This document shows, in pieces, positions 33,322 through 41,489 of a DNA stretch of 64,000 bases (position 1 is the first letter of the stretch; every line of letters starts with the position of its first letter). The DNA is from RGIG5579 sp045543495 (GTDB taxonomy: Bacteria; Bacillota; Clostridia; Oscillospirales; SIG627), in contig JAZQMO010000010.1 of the NCBI GenBank assembly GCA_045543495.1, forward strand, positions 20,820-84,819. Direction: 5' to 3'. Position numbers and translations under genes: made by a program. The notes under the pieces are model-generated. The model made no database searches, was not told the origin of the DNA, and was given only the letters and a program-made list of their open reading frames with translations.

Positions 33322-34316
33322 TTGTTTTTCACCATATAGTTCCAGCCGTCACGGCACATATCCTCAATGTTATACAGAGCCTTCCAGCCCAAGAGGCGCT
33401 CTGCCTTTTGGGTATCGGCCCAGCAGGAGGCAATGTCCCCCGCTCTTCTGGGAGCGATCTTATAGGGCACCTTCACCCCGCTTGCCTTCTCAAAGGCCGC
33501 AACCAATTCCAAAACGCTGGTGCCTTGGCTTGTGCCGAGGTTAATGGCTTCCACCCCTTGGTGCTCTATGGCCCATTCCAAGGCCTTCAGGTGGCCCTTA
33601 GCCAGATCCACTACGTGAATGTAATCCCGCACTCCCGTTCCGTCGGGGGTGTCGTAATCGTTGCCGAATACGGAAAGACAGGGAAGGATCCCCGCCGCCA
33701 CACGGGCAATGTAGGGGAAAAGATTGTTGGGAATGCCGCTGGGATTCTCTCCGATCAGTCCCGAGGGATGAGCGCCGATGGGATTGAAATACCGAAGGAG
33801 AGCCACGCTCCACTCCTGATCGGAGGCGGCAAGGTCGGAAAGGATCTGCTCCAGCATACACTTGGTCCAGCCGTAGGGGTTGGTGCAGGAGGTGGGCATA
33901 TCCTCTCGGAAGGGAGCGGTGTTGTTCATACCGTATACCGTAGCCGAGGAGGAAAAGACGATCCTTTTGCACCCGTGGGAGCGCATCACATCCAGTAAAA
34001 CCAAGGTTCCGTTGATATTGTTCTCATAGTATTCCAAGGGCATCTGCACCGATTCGCCCACCGCCTTCAGTCCCGCAAAGTGGATCACGGCATCGATCCT
34101 GTGCTCGCGGAAAATGCGATCCATTTCCTCTTTCGAGCGAATATCGGCTCGGTAAAAGGCAGGGCGAGTGCCGCTAATGGCCTGAATCTGATCTAAAACA
34201 CTTTCCTTGGAATTGGAGAGGTTGTCTGCGATCACCACCTCGTGACCGCTGTTTTGCAATTCAACAACGGTGTGAGATCCGATGAATCCCACGCCGCCGG
34301 TAACCAGTATTTTCAT
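33318..34316 (-). CDS. galE: UDP-glucose 4-epimerase
   Basis: NAD-dependent interconversion of UDP-glucose and UDP-galactose in the cytosol; supplies UDP-Gal for wall or capsule polymers and serves the Leloir pathway. The 332 residues have the dinucleotide motif TGGVGFIGSH, ADNLSNS, IHFAGLKAVGES, the catalytic Ser in FSSSATVYG, YGWTKCMLEQIL (Tyr-x-x-x-Lys) and YFNPIGAHPSGLIGE. ATG follows AAGGAGAACGAA. It lies between the DUF1846 and VanY-type genes on one transcript. No galK or galT is nearby, though a beta-galactosidase gene lies 11 kb away. Confidence 0.97.
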   Translation of the reverse strand: MKILVTGGVGFIGSHTVVELQNSGHEVVIADNLSNSKESVLDQIQAISGTRPAFYRADIRSKEEMDRIFREHRIDAVIHFAGLKAVGESVQMPLEYYENNINGTLVLLDVMRSHGCKRIVFSSSATVYGMNNTAPFREDMPTSCTNPYGWTKCMLEQILSDLAASDQEWSVALLRYFNPIGAHPSGLIGENPSGIPNNLFPYIARVAAGILPCLSVFGNDYDTPDGTGVRDYIHVVDLAKGHLKALEWAIEHQGVEAINLGTSQGTSVLELVAAFEKASGVKVPYKIAPRRAGDIASCWADTQKAERLLGWKALYNIEDMCRDGWNYMVKNK

Positions 34317-34326
34317 TTCGTTCTCC

Positions 34327-35811
34327 TTAATTGTGGAAGAGCTTTTTGGTTTGATATTCGGGATCGCAGGTCAGGTTCATCCCCAGCTTGCGGAAGGTTC
34401 CCGCATCCACCTCTGTCAAGATCACGGTGGAGTGCACCTCGCACCCTTTCAACAGGGGAAGCATATCAATGGCCTTCTTGGCATTCTCATCGTGAGCCGC
34501 CGCAATGGAAAGGGCGATCAGAACCTCGTTGGTGTGAAGTCTCGGGTTGTGGTTGCCGAGGTTTCGGATCTTCAATTCCTGTACCGGCTCAATGACCTCA
34601 CGGGAGATCAGATCCACATCCTTGTGGATCCCCGCCAGCACCTTCACGGCATTCAGAATGAGAGCGGAGGAAGCCCCCAAAAGCTTTGAGGTCTTGCCCA
34701 CCACGATCCGTCCGTCAGGCAATTCCAAAGCGGCGGCGGGTTGCCCCGTCTCCTCCTTTTTGGCCTGTGCGGCGGCAATGATGGTGCGATCCTCGGGAGC
34801 GATCTGCACCTGCGTCATCAAAAGCTTTAATTTGGAAATGGAGGAATCCACCGAGTGGCCCTTTCTCTTTTCGCAAAGAGCGGTGTAGTACCGTCTCAGG
34901 ATCTCTTTTTTGGAGGCATCGCGGCAGGCCTGGTCGTCCACAATGCAGTCTCCCACCATATTGACCCCCATATCCGTGGGGGACTTGTAGGGGGAAGAGC
35001 CGTAGATCTTCTCAAACATGGCTCTTACCACGGGGAAGATCTCTACATCACGGTTGTAGTTGGTGGCCGCCTCGCCGTAGTGCTCCAAATGGAAGGGGTC
35101 CAGCATATTTACATCGTTCAGATCGGCCGTGGCCGCTTCATAGGCTAAATTTACGGGGTGGTTCAAGGGAAGATTCCAAATGGGGAAGGTCTCAAACTTG
35201 GCGTAGCCCGCCTTGATGTTTCTCAGGTTATCGTGGTAAAGCTGAGAGAGACAAACTGCCATTTTTCCGCTTCCGGGGCCGGGGGCCGTCACCACCACAA
35301 GGCTTTTTTCCGTCTCAATGGGATCGTTCTTGCCGTAGCCCTCGGGGCTGATCACCTTCTGAATATCCTCGGGGTAGCCCTCAATGGAATAGTGGCGGTA
35401 TACACGGATCCCAAGGCTCTCCAGCTTCTCCTGAAATTTGATGGCAGAATTCTGTGCGGCAAAGCGGGTCAAAACCACGCTTCCCACATAAAGACCGCAG
35501 CCACGGAAGGCATCGATCAGGCGCAGGGTATCCTGATCATAGGTGATCCCCAGATCTCCTCTGACCTTGTTTTTTTCAATGTCGTAAGCGTTGATCACCA
35601 AAACGATCTCCGCCTCGTCCTTCAGCTGCATCAGCATACGGATCTTACTGTCCGGCTGAAAACCGGGCAGCACTCTTGCGGCGTGGAAATCGTCAAAGAG
35701 CTTTCCGCCGAATTCCAGATAGAGCTTTCCGCCGAATTTTCCGATTCTTTCCTTGATCCTCTCCGATTGGAGCTTGAGATAACGGTCGTTATCAAATCCT
35801 ATGTTTTGCAT
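34327..35811 (-). CDS. DUF1846 (UPF0371) family protein
   Basis: A 494-residue protein of the DUF1846 family, widespread in Firmicutes and of unsettled function. Conserved parts are IGFDNDRYLKLQSERIKERI at the start, VVTAPGPGSGKMAVCLSQLYHD (a P-loop-like Gly-rich turn with GSGKMA), TDMGVNMVG and VDLISREVIEPVQELKIRNLG. The Shine-Dalgarno is weak, but the N terminus matches the family, so the ATG at 35811 is kept. It is first gene of an operon with galE and the carboxypeptidase. Confidence 0.9.
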   Translation of the reverse strand: MQNIGFDNDRYLKLQSERIKERIGKFGGKLYLEFGGKLFDDFHAARVLPGFQPDSKIRMLMQLKDEAEIVLVINAYDIEKNKVRGDLGITYDQDTLRLIDAFRGCGLYVGSVVLTRFAAQNSAIKFQEKLESLGIRVYRHYSIEGYPEDIQKVISPEGYGKNDPIETEKSLVVVTAPGPGSGKMAVCLSQLYHDNLRNIKAGYAKFETFPIWNLPLNHPVNLAYEAATADLNDVNMLDPFHLEHYGEAATNYNRDVEIFPVVRAMFEKIYGSSPYKSPTDMGVNMVGDCIVDDQACRDASKKEILRRYYTALCEKRKGHSVDSSISKLKLLMTQVQIAPEDRTIIAAAQAKKEETGQPAAALELPDGRIVVGKTSKLLGASSALILNAVKVLAGIHKDVDLISREVIEPVQELKIRNLGNHNPRLHTNEVLIALSIAAAHDENAKKAIDMLPLLKGCEVHSTVILTEVDAGTFRKLGMNLTCDPEYQTKKLFHN

Positions 35812-35858
35812 CCCGTTTTGAACCTGTCCCTTTTTTATATTCGCACATAATTATAGAT

Positions 35859-35887
35859 ATTATAATATAAAAAAACCGTGATTTCAA
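35859..35887 (-). promoter_or_regulatory. Promoter for the DUF1846-galE-VanY operon
   Basis: Minus-strand TTGAAA (35882-35887), 17-bp spacer, exact TATAAT (35859-35864). Confidence 0.82.
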
Positions 35888-35966
35888 CACCAAGCGCAAA
35901 AAAAGAAAAGAAAAAATGAAGAAAAAAGAGAGCGGCTTTGTGATCGCCCCCCTTTTGCCGCAAAGA

Positions 35967-35998
35967 AAAAAGCAACCGATTTTTTTCGGTTGCTTTTT
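35967..35998 (-). terminator. Terminator after the LDH/MDH gene
   Basis: AAAAAGCAACCGA / TCGGTTGCTTTTT stem with a T-rich loop; it lies behind the dehydrogenase stop on the minus strand. Confidence 0.85.
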
Positions 35999-36013
35999 GG
36001 CTGGTTTTGCTTT

Positions 36014-36964
36014 TTACAGACCCACGCTGTCCAGAGTGGCTCTGAGCACTCTTGCACTGTTTTGCAGATCCTTGAGCTCCTGCTCTTCCAGAGGGGGATC
36101 CACCTCACGGACAATGCCCATGGGTCCCAGAACGCAGGGAAGGGAGAGGCAAACATCCTCCTTGATGCCGTAGCGGTTGTGGGCCATGGTGGAGACGGTC
36201 AGAACGGAATCGTTTCCGGAAAAGACGGATTTGGCAATGGTGGAAACACAGGTGGAAACGGCGTAGAAGGTGGCACCCTTGCGCTTGATGATCTCACCGC
36301 CCGCTTCTCTGACATCCTTTTCCACACCGCGCAGGAACACCTCGGTCTGCTCCTCGGTGTAATGCTTGATGCTGCGGCAGTATTCTTTGAAGTTCATACC
36401 GATGATACTGGTCACGCTCCAGGGGAAGGTGGAGGAATCGCCGTGCTCACCGAAGACGTAAGCGTGAATGTTCTTGGCGGAAACGGAAAGTCTTTGAGAA
36501 ACCATGGAACGCAGACGGGAGGTATCCAGCATGGTTCCGCTTCCGATGATCTGGGAAGCGGGCAGACCCGAATACTTAATGAAAGCGTAGGTCAAAACGT
36601 CCACGGGGTTGCTGACCAGAACGTATACCGCATTGGGGCAGTAGGATGCGATCTTGGGAGCGATCTCACGGATCAGATCCGTATTGATGCAGGCCAAATC
36701 CAAGCGGCTCTGACCGGGCTTACGGCCGATACCGGAGGTGACGATGACCATATCCGAGCCGGCGGCATCGGAATAATCCCCTGCATAAATATTCAAGGGG
36801 GTGGAGAAGGGAGCGCCGTGAATGATATCCATGGCCTCGCCCTCGGCTTTGGCACGGTTGATATCCAGCAAAACGATCTCGGAGGCAAGGCTTGCCTGAG
36901 ACAGGGTGTATGCGACTGTGGCACCTACATTGCCGCAACCGAGAATGGTGATTTTCTTGCTCAT
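36014..36964 (-). CDS. L-lactate/malate dehydrogenase family protein
   Basis: A 316-residue NAD-dependent 2-hydroxyacid dehydrogenase of the tetrameric LDH/LDH-like MDH family. The Rossmann start is ILGCGNVGATVAY; SNPVDVLTY, DTSRLR and the catalytic GEHGDSS follow. The active-site loop reads TSGIGRKPGQSRLDL: at the position of Gln102 of classical lactate dehydrogenases stands Arg81, the residue that favours oxaloacetate/malate (the Q102R change converts Bacillus LDH to MDH). So the name lactate dehydrogenase is uncertain; malate dehydrogenase is a good alternative. Monocistronic, divergent from spoIIGA. Confidence 0.9.
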   Translation of the reverse strand: MSKKITILGCGNVGATVAYTLSQASLASEIVLLDINRAKAEGEAMDIIHGAPFSTPLNIYAGDYSDAAGSDMVIVTSGIGRKPGQSRLDLACINTDLIREIAPKIASYCPNAVYVLVSNPVDVLTYAFIKYSGLPASQIIGSGTMLDTSRLRSMVSQRLSVSAKNIHAYVFGEHGDSSTFPWSVTSIIGMNFKEYCRSIKHYTEEQTEVFLRGVEKDVREAGGEIIKRKGATFYAVSTCVSTIAKSVFSGNDSVLTVSTMAHNRYGIKEDVCLSLPCVLGPMGIVREVDPPLEEQELKDLQNSARVLRATLDSVGL

Positions 36965-36996
36965 TTTGGAATTCCTTTCTGATGCAAACGCTGTGC

Positions 36997-37024
36997 ATTT
37001 TATATTGTTAACATTCTAATGCAA
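36997..37024 (-). promoter_or_regulatory. Promoter for the LDH/MDH gene
   Basis: Minus-strand TTGCAT (37019-37024), 16-bp spacer, TAAAAT (36997-37002). The spacer contains TGTTAACA, which resembles one half of a clostridial Rex (redox) site; a full site is not evident. Confidence 0.6.
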
Positions 37025-37069
37025 ATAGTTAAAAAAATCAAGCGAATAAGGGGTTTTCGGTAATGTTTA

Positions 37070-37091
37070 TTCCAAATACGGGTATTTGGAA
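37070..37091. promoter_or_regulatory. 22-bp perfect palindrome between divergent genes
   Basis: TTCCAAATAC and GTATTTGGAA are separated only by GG. The position, between the dehydrogenase promoter and the spoIIGA promoter, suits a dimeric regulator acting on one or both genes. I do not recognise the regulator. Confidence 0.6.
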
Positions 37092-37123
37092 AAGTTATGG
37101 CACTTTTTCCCCTCTCCCACGTT

Positions 37124-37156
37124 TTGACAAAAAAAGAGAGGGGAGCGTGGTAAGAT
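37124..37156 (+). promoter_or_regulatory. Probable Spo0A-dependent spoIIG-type promoter
   Basis: Exact TTGACA (37124-37129) and TAAGAT (37151-37156) are 21 bp apart, longer than a normal SigA spacer. In Bacillus subtilis the spoIIE and spoIIG promoters have 21-22 bp spacers and need Spo0A~P. The minus-strand TTTTGTCAAAA (37122-37132) fits a Spo0A box and overlaps the -35 as in spoIIG. An inverted repeat CCCCTCTC / GAGAGGGG (37109-37116, 37136-37143) brackets it. Confidence 0.6.
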
Positions 37157-37172
37157 TTTCTTGGAGGAAATC

Positions 37173-37973
37173 ATGGAGGAAATCATTTACATCGACCTTT
37201 ATTTTGCTTGGAATTTCGTTTTGGATCTCGTTTCCCTTTTGGTGGGGCATCTTGCCTCCTCCCGTCGTCCCCATTTTTTTCGTCTTGTATTCGCCTCGGC
37301 TCTGGGGGCCTCCTTTTCGGTGGCAACGCTGTTTATCCCCCATCCCTTGCGGCTTTTTTCGGGCTGTGCGATCTTTTATCCCATGGTGCTCCTCTCCTGC
37401 GGCAGGGGCAGGGCAAGAGAGAAGCTTGTCGTGGGCTTTTTTACCTTTCTCACCGCTCTGTTTTTGGGCGGCGCCATGGAGTTTCTCACCTTTTACGTCG
37501 GAAGAGAAAAAGGGGGCGTCTCTCTGGGGATCCTTCTGGCGGCCGTCTTTTTGGCCTTGGGTGCCTGGAGCCTTTGGGGCAAGGCCTTGCGCAGAAGGCT
37601 GGATACCCTTGTGATCCCCCTGTCCATTTGTCATAAGGGAAAGCGGGAAGAGCTCTACGGCCTTGTGGATTCGGGGGCACTTCTTCGCTCTCCCGACGGG
37701 CGGGATGTGATCTTACTGAAGGCCCATGAGGCAGGGGGCCTTTTGACCCCGGAGGAATTGGATCGGATCCGATTCGGTCAGGGGGAGGGGCTTGTGTCCC
37801 TTCCCATCCGCACCGCCTCGGGAGAGGGCAATCTCTACGCCTTTCTCCCCACGGCCGTGTATTTTTATGAAAAAAAGAAAGTGAAGCAAAGCAATCAGGT
37901 TTTGGTGGCGCTGGATTTTTCCTGCGGTGCCTTCGGCGGCTGTCCCGTTTTGGTGCCTCTTTGCGCCCTGTAA
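37173..37973 (+). CDS. spoIIGA: Sigma-E processing peptidase SpoIIGA
   Basis: Membrane-bound aspartic protease that cleaves the pro-sequence of SigE in the mother cell early in sporulation. The 266 residues have five hydrophobic segments in the first ~135 residues and a C-terminal protease domain with LVDSGALLRSP, where Asp166 is the expected catalytic residue (family pattern D-T/S-G-N; Asn is Ala here). The ATG at 37173 is chosen over a TTG at 37161, because the GGAGG lies between them. The start region contains a 12-base tandem repeat (GGAGGAAATCAT twice). sigE follows 9 bp downstream, the diagnostic pair. Confidence 0.93.
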   Translation: MEEIIYIDLYFAWNFVLDLVSLLVGHLASSRRPHFFRLVFASALGASFSVATLFIPHPLRLFSGCAIFYPMVLLSCGRGRAREKLVVGFFTFLTALFLGGAMEFLTFYVGREKGGVSLGILLAAVFLALGAWSLWGKALRRRLDTLVIPLSICHKGKREELYGLVDSGALLRSPDGRDVILLKAHEAGGLLTPEELDRIRFGQGEGLVSLPIRTASGEGNLYAFLPTAVYFYEKKKVKQSNQVLVALDFSCGAFGGCPVLVPLCAL

Positions 37974-37982
37974 GGAGTTTGT

Positions 37983-38723
37983 ATGAAAAAAAGAAATTGG
38001 CTGTATCGTTTTTTTGTTTTGCCCCTTGTGAGGCTGTGGGATCTGTGGCGCTCCCGCAGGCTTTTTTATGAGGTCTATTATGTCAACGGGTCGGAGGAGC
38101 TCCCCCCGCCCTTGGGCGCCGAAAAGGAGAGGGAATGCATCGAGCAGATGGAGAGGGGAGAAAATGTTCTGATCTGCCGCAATCTTTTGGTGGAGCACAA
38201 CCTACGGCTGGTGGTGTATCTTGCCAAAAAATTTGAAAGCTCGGGGGTGGGAATGGAGGATCTGATCTCCATTGGCACCATCGGTCTCATTAAGGGAGTC
38301 ACAAGCTTTCGCTCCGAAAAAAACATCAAGCTTGCCACCTATGCCTCCAAGTGCATTGAAAATGAGATCTTAATGTTTCTGCGAAAGGCCGCCCGCACCC
38401 GTCAGGAGGTGAGTCTGGAGGAGCCCCTGAATACCGATTGGGACGGAAACGAGCTTTTGCTGTCCGATGTTTTGGGAAGCGACGGAGACGAGGTCCATCG
38501 GGAATTGGAAAAGCAGGAGGATCGGCAAATGCTCCTTTCGGCCATCGAAAAGCTTTCCGAGCGGGATCGCAGGATCATTTGCGATCGCTTCGGCCTGTGC
38601 GGCGGTCGGGAAATGACCCAAAAGGAGGTGGCAGAGAAAATGGGGATCTCTCAATCCTATATTTCCCGTTTGGAAAAAAGAATCATCGCCAAATTAAAAA
38701 AGGAGATTTTGGCGAGCACTTAA
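37983..38723 (+). CDS. sigE: RNA polymerase sporulation sigma factor SigE
   Basis: Mother-cell sigma factor of early sporulation. The 246 residues start with a basic, hydrophobic pro-sequence (residues 1-~30) removed by SpoIIGA, followed by YEVYYVNGSEELPPPL, where cleavage occurs in B. subtilis. Region 2 shows NLRLVVYLAKKFESSGVGMEDL and SFRSEKNIKLATYASKCIENEILM; region 4 shows LSERDRRIICDRFGL and the HTH KEVAEKMGISQSYISRLEKRI. ATG follows AAGGAGTTTGT. No clear terminator follows. Confidence 0.97.
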   Translation: MKKRNWLYRFFVLPLVRLWDLWRSRRLFYEVYYVNGSEELPPPLGAEKERECIEQMERGENVLICRNLLVEHNLRLVVYLAKKFESSGVGMEDLISIGTIGLIKGVTSFRSEKNIKLATYASKCIENEILMFLRKAARTRQEVSLEEPLNTDWDGNELLLSDVLGSDGDEVHRELEKQEDRQMLLSAIEKLSERDRRIICDRFGLCGGREMTQKEVAEKMGISQSYISRLEKRIIAKLKKEILAST

Positions 38724-38759
38724 AAATCTTCAAAACCCCTTTTTTTGTTTTCCTTCTTG

Positions 38760-38768
38760 TGGTATACT
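38760..38768 (+). promoter_or_regulatory. Extended -10 promoter for yqeG
   Basis: TGGTATACT (TGn plus TATACT) 30 bases before yqeG, without a clear -35 hexamer. An extended -10 can function alone. Confidence 0.55.
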
Positions 38769-38797
38769 GATACAAAATATGTCGCAAGGAGTGTATT

Positions 38798-39313
38798 ATG
38801 GCCGTATATGACCGACTCATTCCGGATCTGATTTGCGAGAAGGTAAGCCGGATCCCCTTTGACTCCTTTTTTGCCCAAGGGGTGAAAATGGTGGTGTTTG
38901 ATATTGATAATACTCTGGTGTCCTATGAGACCCCCGAGCCCTCTGCGGCGCTCATTTCCTTTTTGAAGGACTTTGAAAAAAAAGGGATCCCCGTGGCGCT
39001 GGTGTCAAACAATTCTCCCGAGCGAGTGTCACGCTTTAATGAAACGTTGGGCTTTTTTACCGTGCCCGATGCCCACAAGCCTCTGCGGCGTGCCCTTGCC
39101 CCCATTTTTGAGAACTTCGGCGTTTTGCCCGAGGAGCTTTTATTGGTGGGGGATCAGCTGTTGACGGATGTGCTCTGCGCCAAGTCCTGGGGTGCCCGTG
39201 CAGCGGTGGTATCTCCCGTGAAGAAACGGGAAAATCTGTTTTTCCGCTTCAAAAGGCTTTTGGAAAAGCCCTTTGTGGCAATTTATTACCGCCGAGAAAG
39301 GAAGAAAAAATGA
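38798..39313 (+). CDS. yqeG: YqeG-family HAD IIIA-type phosphatase
   Basis: A 171-residue HAD-superfamily hydrolase. Motif I is VFDIDNTLVSY (two Asp nucleophile/acid), motif II VALVSNNSPERV, motif III region DAHKPLRRAL and motif IV LVGDQLLTDVLCAKSWG. YqeG members occur with yqeH in many Firmicutes; here it overlaps (ATGA) with an Xaa-Pro peptidase gene instead. The substrate is unknown. Confidence 0.93.
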   Translation: MAVYDRLIPDLICEKVSRIPFDSFFAQGVKMVVFDIDNTLVSYETPEPSAALISFLKDFEKKGIPVALVSNNSPERVSRFNETLGFFTVPDAHKPLRRALAPIFENFGVLPEELLLVGDQLLTDVLCAKSWGARAAVVSPVKKRENLFFRFKRLLEKPFVAIYYRRERKKK

Positions 39314-40380
39314 TCACGCTCTCCCGTTTTTCGGCCACCCTTGAAAAGGGCGAGGCCGCTCTTTTCTTTTCCCGTGTTTCCCGTTATTACCTCACAGGCA
39401 TTTCTTCCTCCGACGGCATCCTTTTGGTTACTTGCGAGGGCGGCAGCCTGTATTTGGATTCCCGCTATTATGAAATGGCCACCTTAAAGCAGAAGGAGGG
39501 CCTTTTGCCGGAAGGACTTGCGGTTTTTCCCTATCGCTTCTCGCAGGAAATGAAGGTTCTGACCGATTCCGGCAGAATCACCCGTGTTTTGTTTGAGGAT
39601 CGCAGTCTTACCGTGGCGGAATTGGAGTCTCTGAAAAGCCGCTTCCCCAAGGCGCAGTTTTCCCCTATGGGGCACCGTTTGGAGGAGGAGAGGGTAGTCA
39701 AGGGCCCCGAGGAGATCGGGCGCATCCGAGCCTCCCAAGCCTTGGCGGAGGAGGCTTACCGCTATATTCTTCCCCGCCTGAGTGTGGGCAGAAGCGAGCG
39801 GGAGATCGCTGCCGAGCTGGAATACTATATGAAGAAAAACGGAGCCGAGGGCCCCAGCTTTTCCACCATTTGCGTATCGGGCACCCGCTCCAGCCTGCCT
39901 CACGGCACCCCCACCGATGCAGTCTTGGAAAAAGGGGGATTCGTCACCCTTGATTTCGGCTGTATGTTGGACGGCTACGCCTCCGATATGACCCGTACCG
40001 TTTGCATCGGCAGGGCAAGCGAGGAAATGAAGAAGGTGTACGGCACCGTTCTCAAGGCACAGGAAGATGCCATTGCCGCCGTGCGGGCAAATGTTTCGGG
40101 CAAAACGGTGGACAGAGCGGCCCGAAGCGTTATTGAAACTGCGGGCTACGGCGAATATTTCGGCCACAGCACGGGCCACGGTCTGGGGCTTGAGGTTCAC
40201 GAGGCTCCCTCCTTTTCTCCTTCCTTTGAGGGAAAAATCCCCGCGGGGGCCGTTTTGTCCGTGGAGCCGGGGATCTATCTGCCCGGCCGCTTCGGCGTTC
40301 GCATTGAGGATCTTGTGGTGGTGACCGAAGCGGGATGCGAAAATCTCAACCGCACGGGAAAAGAACTTTTGGAATTATAA
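39310..40380 (+). CDS. M24-family Xaa-Pro aminopeptidase
   Basis: A 356-residue metallopeptidase that removes the residue before proline from peptides, cytosolic. The N-terminal creatinase-like domain covers residues ~1-130; the pita-bread domain has the dinuclear metal ligands in TLDFGCMLDGYASDMTRTV (two Asp), GHSTGHGLGLEVHE (His) and VEPGIYLPGRFGVRIEDLVVVT (two Glu). It precedes efp, the usual Firmicute order. It could be called pepP or pepQ-like; dipeptidase (prolidase) activity is not excluded. Confidence 0.93.
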   Translation: MITLSRFSATLEKGEAALFFSRVSRYYLTGISSSDGILLVTCEGGSLYLDSRYYEMATLKQKEGLLPEGLAVFPYRFSQEMKVLTDSGRITRVLFEDRSLTVAELESLKSRFPKAQFSPMGHRLEEERVVKGPEEIGRIRASQALAEEAYRYILPRLSVGRSEREIAAELEYYMKKNGAEGPSFSTICVSGTRSSLPHGTPTDAVLEKGGFVTLDFGCMLDGYASDMTRTVCIGRASEEMKKVYGTVLKAQEDAIAAVRANVSGKTVDRAARSVIETAGYGEYFGHSTGHGLGLEVHEAPSFSPSFEGKIPAGAVLSVEPGIYLPGRFGVRIEDLVVVTEAGCENLNRTGKELLEL

Positions 40381-40400
40381 ATGTTTTTTTTCAATATATC

Positions 40401-40429
40401 TTGCCAAATAAGGAAAAAAGTTGTATAAT
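40401..40429 (+). promoter_or_regulatory. Promoter for efp
   Basis: TTGCCA (40401-40406), 17-bp spacer, exact TATAAT (40424-40429), 42 bases before the efp start; it gives efp a separate start from the peptidase gene. Confidence 0.85.
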
Positions 40430-40470
40430 AAAGCGTAATTTCATTTTAATATGATATTTTGGAGGACATT

Positions 40471-41031
40471 ATGGCAATTACAGCAGGCGATTTCAGAAAC
40501 GGCGTTACCTTTGAGATGGATGGCGCTGCCATGCAGGTTATTGAATTCCAGCATGTTAAACCCGGTAAGGGCGCAGCTTTCGTTCGTACCAAGCTCAGAA
40601 ATGTGATCACCGGTTCTGTTGTGGAAAAAACCTTTAACCCTACTGAAAAATTCACTCCCGCCTTTGTGGAGAGAAAAGACATGCAGTATTCCTATGACGA
40701 TGGCGATCTGTACCACTTCATGGATACCGAGACCTGGGAAGAGACCCTGGTAGGTCACGATCTGGTTGGTGACAACTTCAAGTTCGTGAAGGAGGAAATG
40801 ATCTGCAAGGTTCTTTCCTTCAAGGGCAGTGTATTCGGCGTTGAGCCACCCATGTTCGTGGAGCTTGCCGTGACCCAGACCGATCCCGGCTTCAAGGGTG
40901 ATACCGCTACCGGTGCATCCAAGCCCGCTACTCTGGAGACCGGCGCACAGATCAAGGTTCCCCTCTTTGTCAACGAGGGCGACGTTCTGAAGATCGATAC
41001 CCGTACCGGCGAATATCTGGAAAGAGTATAA
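40471..41031 (+). CDS. efp: Elongation factor P
   Basis: Relieves ribosome stalling at consecutive prolines. The 186 residues contain the three beta-barrel domains, with the tip loop KPGKGAAFVR (Lys34, the position that is modified in many bacteria), the mid-protein MQYSYDDGDLYHFMD motif and the C-terminal GDVLKIDTRTGEYLERV. The ATG at 40471 follows GGAGGACATT; a TTG four codons earlier lies before that site. Short gap to the next gene, so they may be co-transcribed. No modification gene (epmA, ymfI) is visible. Confidence 0.97.
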   Translation: MAITAGDFRNGVTFEMDGAAMQVIEFQHVKPGKGAAFVRTKLRNVITGSVVEKTFNPTEKFTPAFVERKDMQYSYDDGDLYHFMDTETWEETLVGHDLVGDNFKFVKEEMICKVLSFKGSVFGVEPPMFVELAVTQTDPGFKGDTATGASKPATLETGAQIKVPLFVNEGDVLKIDTRTGEYLERV

Positions 41032-41046
41032 TTAGGAGATAAGAAA

Positions 41047-41433
41047 ATGACGGTTACCGAAAAGGTTGCATATCTCAAGGGCCTTATGGAAGGCTTGGAT
41101 TTTCAGGCAGATACCAAGGAAGGCAAGATCATCAAGCTGATGGCTGACATTCTGGAGGATCTGGCACTGGAGATCACCGAAACGCAGGATGATGTGGACG
41201 ACATCAACGAATATCTGGAAGCGATGGACGAGGATCTGACCAATGTGGAGGAAGAGATCTTCGGCGACCTTCTGGAGGATGATGACGATTGCTGCTGCTG
41301 CGAGGATTGCGAAGAAGAGGATTGCTACGAGGTAGAGTGCCCTCACTGCAAAGAGATCGTTTGCTTTGAGGAAGAGCCCGAGGGCGACAGCTTCCCCTGT
41401 CCCGCTTGCTCCAATCCCATTCCCTTAGATTAA
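41047..41433 (+). CDS. CD1247-like protein with zinc ribbon
   Basis: A 128-residue acidic protein. Residues 1-80 form two amphipathic, probably coiled-coil helices (VAYLKGLMEGLDFQADTKEGKIIKLMADILEDLALEI in outline), followed by a highly acidic Cys-rich stretch (DDDDCCCCEDCEEEDC) and a C-terminal zinc-ribbon, ECPHCKEIVCF with CPACSNPIPLD. I recognise the N-terminal part as the clostridial CD1247-type domain; function unknown. Placed 15 bp after efp with AGGAG before its ATG and ending in a terminator. Confidence 0.75.
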   Translation: MTVTEKVAYLKGLMEGLDFQADTKEGKIIKLMADILEDLALEITETQDDVDDINEYLEAMDEDLTNVEEEIFGDLLEDDDDCCCCEDCEEEDCYEVECPHCKEIVCFEEEPEGDSFPCPACSNPIPLD

Positions 41434-41442
41434 GGACAAACG

Positions 41443-41472
41443 AAAGTCTCCGGCCCTGCCGGAGACTTTTTT
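41443..41472 (+). terminator. Terminator after the zinc-ribbon gene
   Basis: AAAGTCTCCGG / CCGGAGACTTT stem with a CCCTG loop and a T run. Confidence 0.92.
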
Positions 41473-41489
41473 CAGGGAAAGAGGAAAAA

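Noticed and set aside
36014..36964. Naming the dehydrogenase ldh
   Set aside because: The Arg at the specificity position makes lactate unproven; the symbol is left empty.
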